DNA from: Flavobacterium yafengii
GTDB lineage: Bacteria; Bacteroidota; Bacteroidia; Flavobacteriales; Flavobacteriaceae
Length of the DNA stretch: 64,000 nucleotides
Assembly: GCF_030010375.1 (NCBI RefSeq)
Contig: NZ_JASCRY010000001.1
Span: forward strand, 1,240,001-1,304,000
Direction of reading: 5' to 3'
How positions within the stretch are numbered: position 1 is the stretch's first letter; each line of letters begins with the position of its first letter. This document shows, piece after piece, positions 18,749-26,543 of this stretch. The translations under genes were made by a program, and so were the position numbers. Under the pieces are notes generated by a model. The model had not been told where the DNA came from, searched no databases, and worked only from the letters and a program-made list of their open reading frames with translations.

Positions 18749-19891
18749 ATGAACTTTGACTACAACGAAACGCAATCAATGATTGCGCAATCTATAAGAG
18801 ATTTTGCTGAAAAAGAAATTCGACCAAACATAATGGAGTGGGATGAAGCGCAAACATTTCCTGTACCATTATTTAAAAAATTAGGTGAAATGGGTTTTAT
18901 GGGTGTTTTAGTGCCGGAAGAACTTGGTGGTTCTGGATTGGGATATCATGAATATATTACTATAGTAGAAGAAATATCAAAAGTTGATCCATCCATAGGA
19001 TTGTCTGTTGCGGCACATAATTCATTGTGTACAAATCATATTTTGACTTTTGGAAATGAAGAGCAAAAGAAAAAATGGATCCCAAAATTAGCTACAGCTG
19101 AACATATCGGTGCTTGGGGATTGACAGAACACAATACCGGATCAGATGCAGGCGGCATGAATACCACTGCAAAAAAAGATGGGGATTTCTGGGTTGTTAA
19201 TGGAGCTAAAAATTTCATTACGCACGCTATTTCCGGAGATATTGCAGTTGTAATTGTTCGTACCGGTGAAAAAGGAGATTCGAAAGGAATGACTGCTTTT
19301 GTTTTTGAAAAAGGAATGCCAGGTTTTACATCTGGTAAAAAAGAAAATAAATTAGGCATGCGTGCCAGTGAAACTGCTGAATTGATTTTTGATAATTGTC
19401 GTATTCCTGATGCTAACAGATTAGGGGAAGTAGGACAAGGTTTCATTCAAGCGATGAAAATTCTGGATGGTGGAAGAATCTCTATTGGTGCATTGTCGTT
19501 AGGAATTGCCAAAGGAGCATATGAAGCAGCGTTGAAATATTCGAAAGAAAGACATCAATTTGGGCAGCCAATTTGTGAGTTTCAAGGAATTTCATTCAAG
19601 TTAGCGGATATGGCAACTGAGATTGAAGCTTCGGAATTATTGTTACACAAAGCGGCTTTCTTAAAGCAACAACACAGGCCGGTTACCACGATGGGAGCTA
19701 TGGCTAAAATGTATTCTTCTGAAGTTTGTGTGAGAGTAGCTAATGAAGCGGTACAAATACATGGCGGCTATGGTTATATTAAAGATTATCCGGTAGAGAA
19801 ATTCTATAGAGATTCTAAATTATGTACCATTGGTGAAGGAACTACGGAGATTCAAAAAATAGTGATTTCCAGAAATTTGTTGAAAGGATAG
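18749..19891 (+). CDS. Acyl-CoA dehydrogenase
   Basis: A 380-residue flavoenzyme of the short/medium-chain acyl-CoA dehydrogenase class, which oxidises acyl-CoA to the trans-2-enoyl-CoA in fatty-acid or branched-chain amino acid breakdown. FAD and substrate segments are clear: GAWGLTEHNTGSDAGG near residues 127-142, and FGQPICEFQGISFKLADM. The C-terminal helix holds the catalytic base in GEGTTEIQ (Glu363). The length equals the family norm. The ETF partners are not in the window. A terminator follows immediately. Confidence 0.95.
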   Translation: MNFDYNETQSMIAQSIRDFAEKEIRPNIMEWDEAQTFPVPLFKKLGEMGFMGVLVPEELGGSGLGYHEYITIVEEISKVDPSIGLSVAAHNSLCTNHILTFGNEEQKKKWIPKLATAEHIGAWGLTEHNTGSDAGGMNTTAKKDGDFWVVNGAKNFITHAISGDIAVVIVRTGEKGDSKGMTAFVFEKGMPGFTSGKKENKLGMRASETAELIFDNCRIPDANRLGEVGQGFIQAMKILDGGRISIGALSLGIAKGAYEAALKYSKERHQFGQPICEFQGISFKLADMATEIEASELLLHKAAFLKQQHRPVTTMGAMAKMYSSEVCVRVANEAVQIHGGYGYIKDYPVEKFYRDSKLCTIGEGTTEIQKIVISRNLLKG

Positions 19892-19917
19892 TTTTTGAAA
19901 AATTAGAATATAGTATG

Positions 19918-19959
19918 AAGAGCCAAGATGTATTCAATTGCAACTTGGCTCTTTTTTTT
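19918..19959 (+). terminator. Intrinsic terminator after the acyl-CoA dehydrogenase
   Basis: AAGAGCCAAG (19918-19927) pairs with CTTGGCTCTT (19944-19953), followed by an uninterrupted T run. Confidence 0.92.
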
Positions 19960-20035
19960 GCGTGAAGGATGGGAGAGAAAAGCCCGGAATGTAATGAGGA
20001 CTTGAAACGGACAGCCTGACGGCGGACGAATTGAC
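19960..20035. repeat. GC-richer intergenic element, candidate dispersed repeat
   Basis: Directly after the terminator lies a stretch visibly richer in G and C than its surroundings, with the words GCGTGAAGGAT, AAGCCCGGAATG and GGACAGCCTGACGGCGG. No reading frame is convincing. From memory, similar wording recurs in flavobacterial intergenic DNA; this could not be checked here. Confidence 0.4.
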
Positions 20036-20117
20036 GTTTTGTGGATGATGAAAGTGGTGTTTGCCGGCACGCTCAAAAATAATCCATAATTCATGACTCG
20101 TAATTCAAAATAATGTT

Positions 20118-20154
20118 TACTTTTGCACACTTAAAGAAAGGGGGTGTCTATATT
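20118..20154 (+). promoter_or_regulatory. rpsU promoter and near-perfect Shine-Dalgarno
   Basis: TACTTTTG (20118-20125) is a -7 element. AGAAAGGGGGTG (20135-20146) pairs with all 12 nucleotides of the 16S 3' tail CACCUCCUUUCU, the only non-Watson-Crick position being a G-U wobble, and lies 8 nt before the ATG at 20155. This decides the start codon. Other genes in the window lack such a site, so it is probably the autoregulatory element for bS21. Confidence 0.85.
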
Positions 20155-20349
20155 ATGTTAATTATACCAATTAAAGACGGAGAAAATATCGATAGAGCGT
20201 TAAAACGCTATAAAAGAAAATTTGATAAAACAGGAACTGTTCGTCAATTAAGAGCACGTACTGCTTTTATTAAGCCTTCAGTTACCAATAGAATCAAAAT
20301 TCAAAAAGCGGCTTATATCCAAAATATGAGAGATAACTTAGAGAGTTAG
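20155..20349 (+). CDS. rpsU: 30S ribosomal protein bS21
   Basis: A 64-residue basic protein, MLIIPIKDGENIDRALKRYK onward, that is the flavobacterial bS21. The frame stays open 14 codons upstream, but the ATG at 20155 sits 8 nt after the Shine-Dalgarno sequence and gives the normal length. In Bacteroidota ribosomes bS21, with bS18 and bS6, helps sequester the anti-Shine-Dalgarno tail of 16S rRNA, which explains why these bacteria rarely use Shine-Dalgarno sites. A strong site on rpsU itself would let ribosomes lacking bS21 make more of it. The gene is monocistronic, ending in a hairpin that merges with the xerC promoter. Confidence 0.95.
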   Translation: MLIIPIKDGENIDRALKRYKRKFDKTGTVRQLRARTAFIKPSVTNRIKIQKAAYIQNMRDNLES

Positions 20350-20371
20350 TCAATATCTATTAGAATAAAGT

Positions 20372-20418
20372 ACCGTTAGTCATTAAAGTTTTATAACTTT
20401 GATGCTAACGGTTTTTTT
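20372..20418 (+). terminator. rpsU terminator enclosing a candidate xerC promoter
   Basis: ACCGTTAG (20372-20379) pairs with CTAACGGT (20405-20412), extended inward by CAT/ATG and AAAGTT/AACTTT, and followed by a T run that touches the xerC ATG. Within the 3' side of the stem, TAACTTTG (20394-20401) is a full TAnnTTTG match. The same bases can serve as terminator RNA and promoter DNA. Confidence 0.7.
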
Positions 20419-21315
20419 ATGGCTACTAATAAAGATGCATTTCGGGATTATCTACTGTTGGAGAAAAAATACTCTTCGCATACTGTAACTGCGTATTGCA
20501 ATGATATTGCTTCTTTTGAGTTGTTCAATACGATTCATTTTGATCAAGAGAATATTGAGCAAGTCAATTATAGTCAAATTAGAACTTGGATTGTGTCTCT
20601 CGTTGATGATGATATATCAAATACCTCGGTTAATAGAAAAATTGCATCCTTAAAAGCATTTTACAAATTTCTGTTAAAGACAAAGCAAATAGAAGTGAGT
20701 CCGTTATTGAAACACAAGGCGCTAAAGACTCCTAAGTTATTGCAAATTCCGTTTTCTGAAAAAGAACTTGAGGATGCTTTGAGTCATGTGCAAAATCCAG
20801 TGGGCTTTGAAGAAATAAGAAATAAACTTATAGTCGATTTGTTTTACACTACTGGCATGCGAAGAACGGAGTTGATTCATTTAAAAGTAGTTAATGTCAA
20901 TTTATCTGGCGGTACGGTCAAAGTGCTGGGGAAAAGGAATAAGGAGCGGATATTGCCAGTTTTACCGATAATTATAAATCAGTTTTCTTTGTATTTAAAG
21001 GAGCGTTCCTCTGTGTTGTCGATAGTGGATGGCGATTATTTTTTTCTCACAAAAAAAGGGTTAAAATTAAATGATTCCTTTGTGTATCGATTAATAAATT
21101 CTTACTTTAGTGCTGTCTCCGAGAAAGTAAAAAAGAGTCCGCACATATTGCGACATACGTTTGCAACTCATCTATTAAATAACGGAGCCGATTTGAACTC
21201 AGTAAAAGAATTATTAGGACATTCTAGTTTGGCGTCAACGCAAATATATACGCACAGTAGTTTAACAGAACTAAAAAAGGTGTATGAAGATGCGCATCCA
21301 AGGAATCAGAAGTAA
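20419..21315 (+). CDS. XerC/XerD-like tyrosine recombinase
   Basis: A 298-residue site-specific recombinase. The N-terminal SAM-like core-binding domain covers residues 1 to about 85. The catalytic domain follows with the Arg of TTGMRRTELIHL near residue 152, the HILRHTFATHLL box near 244-255, LLGHSSLASTQIYTH, and the nucleophile Tyr277. Its length and sequence match chromosome-dimer resolving Xer proteins rather than phage or transposon integrases, and it sits in a conserved ribosomal neighbourhood. Which of XerC or XerD it equals cannot be fixed here. The leader is almost absent, since the rpsU terminator ends at the start codon. Confidence 0.88.
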   Translation: MATNKDAFRDYLLLEKKYSSHTVTAYCNDIASFELFNTIHFDQENIEQVNYSQIRTWIVSLVDDDISNTSVNRKIASLKAFYKFLLKTKQIEVSPLLKHKALKTPKLLQIPFSEKELEDALSHVQNPVGFEEIRNKLIVDLFYTTGMRRTELIHLKVVNVNLSGGTVKVLGKRNKERILPVLPIIINQFSLYLKERSSVLSIVDGDYFFLTKKGLKLNDSFVYRLINSYFSAVSEKVKKSPHILRHTFATHLLNNGADLNSVKELLGHSSLASTQIYTHSSLTELKKVYEDAHPRNQK

Positions 21316-21343
21316 TTCAGAAATGTTTAACTATTAAAAAATA

Positions 21344-21652
21344 ATGATTATGAAGGTAAATGTTCATGCAGTTAACTTTACTGTTGACAAAAAGCTAGTG
21401 GATTTTGTTCAAGAAAGAATGGACAAGTTAGAAAAATATTACGATAAGGTAGTGTCGGTGGATGTTTTTTTGAAAGTTGAAAAGACGAGTGATAAAGAGA
21501 ACAAAATTGCTGAGATAAAAATTAATGTTCCGGGAGATGATTTTGTAGTTAAAAAGCAGTGTAAAATATTTGAAGAAGCGGTGGAGCTTTGTGCGGAATC
21601 TTTAGAACGATTGTTAGTAAAAAGGAAAGAAAAAATAAGTTCGCACATTTAA
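21344..21652 (+). CDS. hpf: Ribosome hibernation promoting factor, HPF/RaiA family
   Basis: A short-type hibernation factor of 102 residues (or 100 if Met3 is used). It shows the beta-alpha-beta-beta-beta-alpha core: MKVNVHAVNFTVDKKLVDFV, then the helix VQERMDKLEKYYDKV, three strands, and a helix with basic residues (ERLLVKRKEKISSH). In family members it binds the 30S decoding region and stabilises inactive ribosomes in stationary phase or starvation. The C-terminal dimerisation domain of long HPF is absent. It is 28 bp from xerC and probably co-transcribed with it. Confidence 0.9.
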   Translation: MIMKVNVHAVNFTVDKKLVDFVQERMDKLEKYYDKVVSVDVFLKVEKTSDKENKIAEIKINVPGDDFVVKKQCKIFEEAVELCAESLERLLVKRKEKISSHI

Positions 21653-21675
21653 TATAAATTTTTTTAAAAAAATGT

Positions 21676-21705
21676 TTTGATTGAGAGATAAAATCTATAC
21701 ATTTG
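21676..21705 (+). promoter_or_regulatory. Promoter of the tRNA-tuf operon
   Basis: TTTG (21676-21679), 18 bp spacer, TACATTTG (21698-21705). This is the best full -33/-7 match in the window and lies 37 bp before the first tRNA, as expected for a strong stable-RNA promoter. Confidence 0.8.
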
Positions 21706-21742
21706 CAGTCCGTTAGAAATAGCGGACTTTTTTATTGATATT

Positions 21743-21816
21743 GCCAGCGTAGCTCAGTTGGCTAGAGCAGCTGATTTGTAATCAGCAGGTCGTGGGTTCG
21801 AGTCCCTCCGCCGGCT
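21743..21816 (+). tRNA. tRNA-Thr (anticodon UGU)
   Basis: A cloverleaf of 74 nt. The acceptor stem pairs GCCAGCG with CGCCGGC (one A-C mismatch), the D arm is GCTC...GAGC, the anticodon stem is GCTGA/TCAGC with loop TTTGTAA (anticodon TGT), and the T loop is TTCGAGT. The CCA end is not encoded. It is the first gene of the tRNA-tuf transcript. Confidence 0.95.
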
Positions 21817-21878
21817 CTAAAAATTTGTTTCCAAAGCGTTTGGAAATAGTTCTTTTAAAGTATTGGAAATCAATAAAG

Positions 21879-21959
21879 GGGGAGATACTCAAGCGGCCAA
21901 CGAGGGCAGACTGTAAATCTGCTGTGTGAACTTCGCAGGTTCGAATCCTGCTCTCCCCA
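21879..21959 (+). tRNA. tRNA-Tyr (anticodon GUA)
   Basis: A class II tRNA of 81 nt with a long variable arm. The acceptor pairs GGGGAGA with TCTCCCC, the anticodon loop is CTGTAAA (anticodon GTA), and the T arm is GCAGG/CCTGC around TTCGAAT. Confidence 0.96.
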
Positions 21960-22024
21960 CAAGGATGAATTTTAGATTGTGAATTTCAGATTGTAGATTT
22001 GAAAAGTCTAAAATTAGAAGTCTA

Positions 22025-22042
22025 TCCTGGTAGCTATCGGGA
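22025..22042. repeat. Short palindromic element between tRNA-Tyr and tRNA-Thr
   Basis: TCCTGGTAGCTATCGGGA is self-complementary with two G-T pairs and centres on TAGCTA. The 100-bp spacer around it holds no gene and occupies the position of the missing tRNA-Gly. The motif resembles a short palindrome I recall from other flavobacterial spacers, unchecked. Confidence 0.35.
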
Positions 22043-22059
22043 CTAAAATCAAGGATTCT

Positions 22060-22131
22060 GCCGACTTAGCTCAGAGGTAGAGTGCTTCCTTGGTAAGGAA
22101 GAGGTCACGGGTTCAATTCCCGTAGTTGGCT
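22060..22131 (+). tRNA. tRNA-Thr (anticodon GGU)
   Basis: A cloverleaf of 72 nt with acceptor GCCGACT/AGTTGGC, anticodon stem CTTCC/GGAAG and loop TTGGTAA (anticodon GGT). The T arm is ACGGG/CCCGT around TTCAATT. It lies 54 bp before tuf, the classical thrT-tuf arrangement. Confidence 0.95.
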
Positions 22132-22185
22132 CAAGTTAGTAAGAAATTGAAATAAATATATAAACTAGATTAAAAATTAAGTAAA

Positions 22186-23373
22186 ATGGCAAAAGAAACC
22201 TTTAACCGTAACAAGCCCCACTTAAACATTGGTACAATTGGGCACGTGGATCACGGAAAAACTACATTAACTGCAGCAATCACAAAAGTGTTATCTGATG
22301 CAGGTTACTGTCAAGCAAAATCATTTGATCAAATTGATAATGCTCCTGAAGAAAAAGAAAGAGGTATTACAATTAATACATCTCACGTTGAGTACGAAAC
22401 TGCTAACCGTCATTACGCACACGTTGACTGTCCAGGTCACGCAGATTACGTAAAAAACATGGTTACTGGTGCTGCTCAAATGGACGGTGCTATCCTAGTT
22501 GTAGCTGCTACTGACGGGCCAATGCCGCAAACTCGTGAGCATATCCTTTTAGGTCGTCAAGTAGGTATTCCTAGAATGGTTGTATTCATGAATAAAGTGG
22601 ATATGGTTGATGATGAGGAATTATTGGAACTTGTTGAAATGGAAATTAGAGACTTATTGTCTTTCTATGAATATGATGGAGATAATTGTCCAGTTATTCA
22701 AGGGTCTGCTCTTGGAGGATTGAATAATGATCCAGCTTGGGTACCAAAAATCATTGAATTAATGGAAGCTTGTGATACATGGATTGAAGAACCAATTCGT
22801 GATACTGCAAAACCTTTCTTGATGCCGGTTGAGGATGTATTTACAATTACTGGTCGTGGAACTGTTGCTACAGGTCGTATCGAAACTGGTATTGCTAATA
22901 CAGGAGATGCTGTTGAAATCATTGGTATGGGAGCTGAAAAATTGACTTCTACTATTACAGGAGTTGAGATGTTCCGTAAAATCCTTGATAGAGGTGAGGC
23001 AGGAGATAACGTAGGTTTATTGTTGCGTGGTGTTGATAAAGAATCTATCAAAAGAGGAATGGTTATCATTAAGCCAGGTTCAGTTAAGCCACACGCTACT
23101 TTCAAAGCAGAGGTTTATATCTTGAAAAAAGAAGAAGGTGGTCGTCATACTCCATTCCATAATAACTACCGTCCACAGTTTTACGTACGTACAACTGATG
23201 TAACAGGAGTTATTACTTTGCCAGAAGGTGTAGAGATGGTAATGCCAGGAGACAATTTAACTATTAATGTTGCTTTGTTGAGTCCAATCGCAATGAGCGT
23301 TGGTTTACGTTTCGCTATCCGTGAAGGTGGTAGAACAGTAGGTGCTGGACAAGTAACTGAAATTGTAGGATAA
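22186..23373 (+). CDS. tuf: Translation elongation factor Tu
   Basis: A 395-residue GTPase that brings aminoacyl-tRNA to the ribosome. The G1 box GHVDHGKT is at residues 19-26. The effector region [13 protein letters not shown], the G3 DCPGH and the G4 NKVD are all intact. Domains II and III follow ([13 protein letters not shown] and the C-terminal VALLSPIAM...[13 protein letters not shown]). Its place directly after threonine and tyrosine tRNAs and before tRNA-Trp and secE is conserved across many bacteria and implies processing of tRNAs out of a common transcript. Confidence 0.99.
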   Translation: MAKETFNRNKPHLNIGTIGHVDHGKTTLTAAITKVLSDAGYCQAKSFDQIDNAPEEKERGITINTSHVEYETANRHYAHVDCPGHADYVKNMVTGAAQMDGAILVVAATDGPMPQTREHILLGRQVGIPRMVVFMNKVDMVDDEELLELVEMEIRDLLSFYEYDGDNCPVIQGSALGGLNNDPAWVPKIIELMEACDTWIEEPIRDTAKPFLMPVEDVFTITGRGTVATGRIETGIANTGDAVEIIGMGAEKLTSTITGVEMFRKILDRGEAGDNVGLLLRGVDKESIKRGMVIIKPGSVKPHATFKAEVYILKKEEGGRHTPFHNNYRPQFYVRTTDVTGVITLPEGVEMVMPGDNLTINVALLSPIAMSVGLRFAIREGGRTVGAGQVTEIVG

Positions 23374-23391
23374 TCTACTAAAATAAATTCA

Positions 23392-23430
23392 AAAAATAGT
23401 GTCGTTTAACGATGACACTATTTTTATTCT
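23392..23430 (+). terminator. Hairpin after tuf
   Basis: AAAAATAGTGTC (23392-23403) pairs with GACACTATTTTT (23414-23425), ending in a T run. It sits between tuf and tRNA-Trp and could terminate most tuf transcripts or mark RNA processing. Confidence 0.75.
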
Positions 23431-23501
23431 ACGGGCGTAGTTCAAGGGTAGAATAGCGGTCTCCAAAACCGTTGATGGGGGTTCGAATCCCTCCGCCCGT
23501 G
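23431..23501 (+). tRNA. tRNA-Trp (anticodon CCA)
   Basis: A cloverleaf of 71 nt with acceptor ACGGGCG/CGCCCGT, anticodon loop CTCCAAA (anticodon CCA) and T loop TTCGAAT. It lies 16 bp before secE, the usual Bacteroidota order. Confidence 0.96.
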
Positions 23502-23517
23502 CAAAAAATAAATCATA

Positions 23518-23715
23518 ATGACAAAAGTTGTTAATTACATATCAGAAGCATTTGAGGAATTAAAGTCAAATGTGACTTGGCCAGCTTGGGCTGAGGTGCA
23601 ACGTCTAACGATTGTTGTTGCTGTTTTTTCAGTATTATTCGCTTTGGCAACTTGGGGAGTAGATGAAATTTTCGCAAAAGCTTTGGCTGGATTTTTTAAC
23701 TGGATAAAAGCGTAA
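23518..23715 (+). CDS. secE: Preprotein translocase subunit SecE
   Basis: A 65-residue short-type SecE. It has an amphipathic cytoplasmic helix (YISEAFEELKSNVTWPAWAEVQ, here truncated to its first part in function: the conserved VTWP) followed by one membrane span (LTIVVAVFSVLFALATWGVDEIF). It clamps the SecY channel of the general secretion pathway. NusG is encoded 11 bp downstream, the near-universal secE-nusG pair. Confidence 0.97.
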   Translation: MTKVVNYISEAFEELKSNVTWPAWAEVQRLTIVVAVFSVLFALATWGVDEIFAKALAGFFNWIKA

Positions 23716-23726
23716 TTTTTTTTGTT

Positions 23727-24278
23727 ATGGCAGATAATAATATTAAGAAGTGGTATGTCGTTAGAGCGGTAAGCGGGCAAGAAAATAAAGTGAAAGCTTA
23801 TATTGAAACCGAAATCGCGCGACTAGGAATGGGAGATTATGTTTCGCAAGTTTTAGTGCCTACTGAAAAAGTAGTGACAGTAAAAGAGGGAAAAAAAATA
23901 ATCAAAGACAAAGTTTATTTTCCTGGTTATGTTATGATTGAAGCTAATCTTATTGGAGAGATACCTCATATTATTAAGTCTATAACAAGTGTTATTGGTT
24001 TTCTAGGTGAAATCAAAGGTGGAGAGCCTGTGCCATTGAGAATTTCAGAAGTAAACAGAATGTTAGGTAAAGTAGATGAGTTGGCTGTGAATACAGATAC
24101 TCGTTCTATTCCATTTAACATTGGTGAGACTATTAAGGTTGTTGATGGGCCTTTTAATGGTTTTAACGGTACTGTTGAAAAAATTAATGAAGAAAAGCGT
24201 AAACTGGAAGTAATGGTTAAGATTTTCGGAAGAAAAACACCATTGGAATTGAGTTTTATGCAAGTTGAAAAAGTATAA
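23727..24278 (+). CDS. nusG: Transcription termination/antitermination factor NusG
   Basis: A 183-residue NusG with the N-terminal NGN domain that contacts RNA polymerase (KWYVVRAVSGQENKVKAYIE, VYFPGYVMIEA) and a C-terminal KOW domain (GETIKVVDGPFNGFNGTVEK). It increases elongation processivity and links polymerase to Rho or the ribosome. The insert domain seen in some phyla is absent. Confidence 0.98.
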   Translation: MADNNIKKWYVVRAVSGQENKVKAYIETEIARLGMGDYVSQVLVPTEKVVTVKEGKKIIKDKVYFPGYVMIEANLIGEIPHIIKSITSVIGFLGEIKGGEPVPLRISEVNRMLGKVDELAVNTDTRSIPFNIGETIKVVDGPFNGFNGTVEKINEEKRKLEVMVKIFGRKTPLELSFMQVEKV

Positions 24279-24301
24279 TTTTTTGTTACATCTATAATAT
24301 C

Positions 24302-24330
24302 CATTACAATCGCTTCCAATGATTGTAGTG
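24302..24330 (+). promoter_or_regulatory. Hairpin in the nusG-rplK spacer
   Basis: CATTACAATC (24302-24311) pairs with GATTGTAGTG (24321-24330) with one wobble, followed by AT-rich sequence and the rplK start 17 bp on. It could be a processing or translational control site for the L11/L1 genes; that role is inference. Confidence 0.45.
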
Positions 24331-24346
24331 TTAAATTTTTTAAAAA

Positions 24347-24784
24347 ATGGCTAAAGAAATTAGTAAGGTAGTTAAACTACAAGTTAAGGGAGGTGCTGCG
24401 AACCCGTCGCCACCGGTTGGACCTGCTTTAGGAGCTGCTGGGGTAAACATCATGGAATTCTGTAAGCAATTTAATGCTAGAACTCAAGATAAACCCGGCA
24501 AAATATGCCCAGTACAAATTACTGTGTATAAAGACAAATCATTTGATTTTGTTGTAAAAACTCCTCCAGCGGCTGTCCAGTTATTGGAAGCGGCAAAGCT
24601 AAAGTCCGGATCTGGTGAACCAAATCGTAAAAAAGTAGCTAGCGTTACTTGGGATGTTATCAAAGCAATTGCTGAAGATAAAATGGTAGATCTAAATGCA
24701 TTCACAATCGAATCTGCTATGAGCATGATCGCTGGAACAGCTAGATCTATGGGTATAACTGTATCAGGAGATTCTCCTTTTTAA
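24347..24784 (+). CDS. rplK: 50S ribosomal protein uL11
   Basis: A 145-residue uL11, a component of the GTPase-associated centre of the large subunit. The N-terminal domain has the proline-rich [11 protein letters not shown] segment that binds thiostrepton-type antibiotics with 23S rRNA. The C-terminal RNA-binding domain ends in the [12 protein letters not shown] stretch. The length is normal. Translation is probably coupled to rplA 13 bp downstream. Confidence 0.98.
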   Translation: MAKEISKVVKLQVKGGAANPSPPVGPALGAAGVNIMEFCKQFNARTQDKPGKICPVQITVYKDKSFDFVVKTPPAAVQLLEAAKLKSGSGEPNRKKVASVTWDVIKAIAEDKMVDLNAFTIESAMSMIAGTARSMGITVSGDSPF

Positions 24785-24797
24785 TTAAGAGAAAGAC

Positions 24798-25487
24798 ATG
24801 GCAAAATTGACAAAAAAGCAAAAAGAGGCTGCTTCAAAAATTGAAAAGAACAAATTATATTCTCTTAAAGATGCTGCGGCATTGATAAAAGTTATTGCTT
24901 CTGCAAAATTTGATGAGTCTGTTGATATCGCAGTTCGATTGGGTGTAGATCCAAGAAAAGCGAATCAAATGGTTAGAGGTGTGGTAACATTGCCTCATGG
25001 AACTGGTAAAGATGTTAAAGTATTAGCATTAGTTACTCCAGATAAAGAAGCGGAAGCTTTAGCGGCTGGTGCAGACTATGTAGGTCTTGACGATTACTTG
25101 CAAAAAATTAAAGACGGTTGGACAGATGTTGATGTTATCATCACTATGCCTGCTGTTATGGGGAAATTAGGTCCATTAGGTCGTATATTAGGACCTAGAG
25201 GTTTAATGCCAAACCCTAAAACAGGGACTGTAACTATGGATGTTGCAAAAGCTGTTGCTGAGGTAAAAGCTGGTAAAATTGACTTTAAAGTTGATAAAAC
25301 TGGTATTGTACATGCAGGAATTGGTAAAGTTTCTTTTGGAGCTGAGCAAATTTATGACAATGCACACGAAATTATTCAAACATTAATCAAACTTAAACCA
25401 ACTGCTGCTAAAGGTACCTATATTAAAGGTATTCACCTTACAAGCACGATGAGTCCTGCAATTGCATTGGATCCAAAAGCAGTATAA
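24798..25487 (+). CDS. rplA: 50S ribosomal protein uL1
   Basis: A 229-residue uL1 forming the mobile stalk at the E site. It is recognisable by [16 protein letters not shown], by [12 protein letters not shown] near residue 135, and by the [11 protein letters not shown] terminus. In many bacteria L1 represses its own operon by binding the mRNA leader; a leader structure could be the hairpin before rplK. It is followed by rplJ after 22 bp. Confidence 0.98.
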   Translation: MAKLTKKQKEAASKIEKNKLYSLKDAAALIKVIASAKFDESVDIAVRLGVDPRKANQMVRGVVTLPHGTGKDVKVLALVTPDKEAEALAAGADYVGLDDYLQKIKDGWTDVDVIITMPAVMGKLGPLGRILGPRGLMPNPKTGTVTMDVAKAVAEVKAGKIDFKVDKTGIVHAGIGKVSFGAEQIYDNAHEIIQTLIKLKPTAAKGTYIKGIHLTSTMSPAIALDPKAV

Positions 25488-25509
25488 TTGGTAGTTAATA
25501 ATTTTTAGT

Positions 25510-26022
25510 ATGACTAGAGAAGAAAAATCAATCGCGATTGAAGAATTAACTGCACAGTTAGCTGGTACAAATATCATTTATGTATCTGATATTTCTGGAC
25601 TTAATGCAGAAACAACTTCAAGCTTGAGAAGAGCTTGTTTTAAAGCAGGTATAAAATTAGAGGTTGTGAAAAATACTTTGCTTGCAAAAGCAATGGAAGC
25701 TTCTGCTAATGATTATGGTGATTTGCCATCTGTATTGACAGGTAACAGCGCTATATTTATTTCAGATATTGCAAATGCACCTGGAAAAATAATTAAAGAT
25801 TTCAGAAAAAAATCAGCTAAACCTGTATTAAAAGGAGCTTATATTAACGCTGAAATTTATATTGGAGACGATCAATTAGATGCATTAGCAACTATTAAAT
25901 CTAAAGAAGAGCTTATCGGCGAAATCATTGGATTGCTTCAATCACCAGCTCAAAGAGTTATTTCTGCTCTTCAAAACCAATTCGCAAAAAGCGAAGAGGC
26001 TACAGAAGAAGTAGAAGCATAA
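25510..26022 (+). CDS. rplJ: 50S ribosomal protein uL10
   Basis: A 170-residue uL10 that anchors L7/L12 dimers to the stalk base. The N-terminal rRNA-binding domain shows GLNAETTSSLRRACFKAG and VVKNTLLAKAM, and the C-terminal helix binding bL12 is present. Only 22 bp separate it from rplA, so the long leader used for L10-L12 autoregulation in enterobacteria cannot fit here, unless it lies within rplA. Confidence 0.97.
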   Translation: MTREEKSIAIEELTAQLAGTNIIYVSDISGLNAETTSSLRRACFKAGIKLEVVKNTLLAKAMEASANDYGDLPSVLTGNSAIFISDIANAPGKIIKDFRKKSAKPVLKGAYINAEIYIGDDQLDALATIKSKEELIGEIIGLLQSPAQRVISALQNQFAKSEEATEEVEA

Positions 26023-26052
26023 TAAAACTGGCTTTATAGTCTAAGTTTTATT
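26021..26052 (+). promoter_or_regulatory. AT-rich hairpin between rplJ and rplL
   Basis: AATAAAACT (26021-26029) pairs with AGTTTTATT (26044-26052), overlapping the rplJ stop codon and 60 bp before rplL. It may be a processing site that raises the L12:L10 ratio. The stem is weak. Confidence 0.35.
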
Positions 26053-26112
26053 TTAAAAAGCGCACAATAAATAAATTATATTTTTACAAATCATTTTAAA
26101 ACGATAGAAAAA

Positions 26113-26481
26113 ATGGCAGATTTGAAACAATTCGCAGAACAATTAGTTAACCTAACGGTAAAAGAAGTTAACGAATTAGCAACAATATTAAAAGATGAGT
26201 ACGGAATCGAACCAGCTGCTGCAGCTGTAGTAGTTTCAGGTGGTGGAGAAGCTGCTGCTGAAGAAGCTCAAACTGAATTTACAGTTGTATTGAAAGAAGC
26301 TGGTGCTTCTAAATTAGCAGTTGTAAAATTAGTTAAAGAACTTACAGGTTTAGGTTTGAAAGAAGCTAAAGATGTAGTTGATAGCGCTCCAAGTAACGTT
26401 AAAGAAGGTGTAACTAAAGAAGAGGCTGAAGGTCTTAAAAAATCTTTAGAAGAAGCTGGAGCTGTTGTTGAGCTTAAATAG
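26113..26481 (+). CDS. rplL: 50S ribosomal protein bL12
   Basis: A 122-residue bL12. It has an N-terminal dimerisation helix ([19 protein letters not shown]) and an Ala/Glu-rich hinge (about 36-52). The globular C-terminal domain has [20 protein letters not shown] and ends in AGAVVELK. It recruits translation GTPases to the ribosome. The gene is followed by a hairpin that separates it from rpoB. Confidence 0.98.
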   Translation: MADLKQFAEQLVNLTVKEVNELATILKDEYGIEPAAAAVVVSGGGEAAAEEAQTEFTVVLKEAGASKLAVVKLVKELTGLGLKEAKDVVDSAPSNVKEGVTKEEAEGLKKSLEEAGAVVELK

Positions 26482-26503
26482 TTAAACTCAGTTTAAAGAA
26501 TTA

Positions 26504-26543
26504 GGTTTAGGTCTTGGGTTTCCCAATGACCTAAACCATTTTT
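26504..26543 (+). terminator. Attenuator-type terminator between rplL and rpoB
   Basis: GGTTTAGGTC (26504-26513) pairs with GACCTAAACC (26528-26537), with an inner TTGGG/CCCAA, followed by a short T run. As in other bacteria it probably reduces read-through from the ribosomal genes into rpoBC. About 160 bp downstream AATATTTG (26705-26712) is a near match to a -7 element and might be a secondary rpoB promoter. Confidence 0.75.

Noticed and set aside
20419..21315. Tyrosine recombinase as a sign of an integrated element
   Set aside because: Its length and motifs fit housekeeping Xer proteins, it lies among ribosomal and tRNA genes, and no attachment repeats, transfer or phage genes accompany it.
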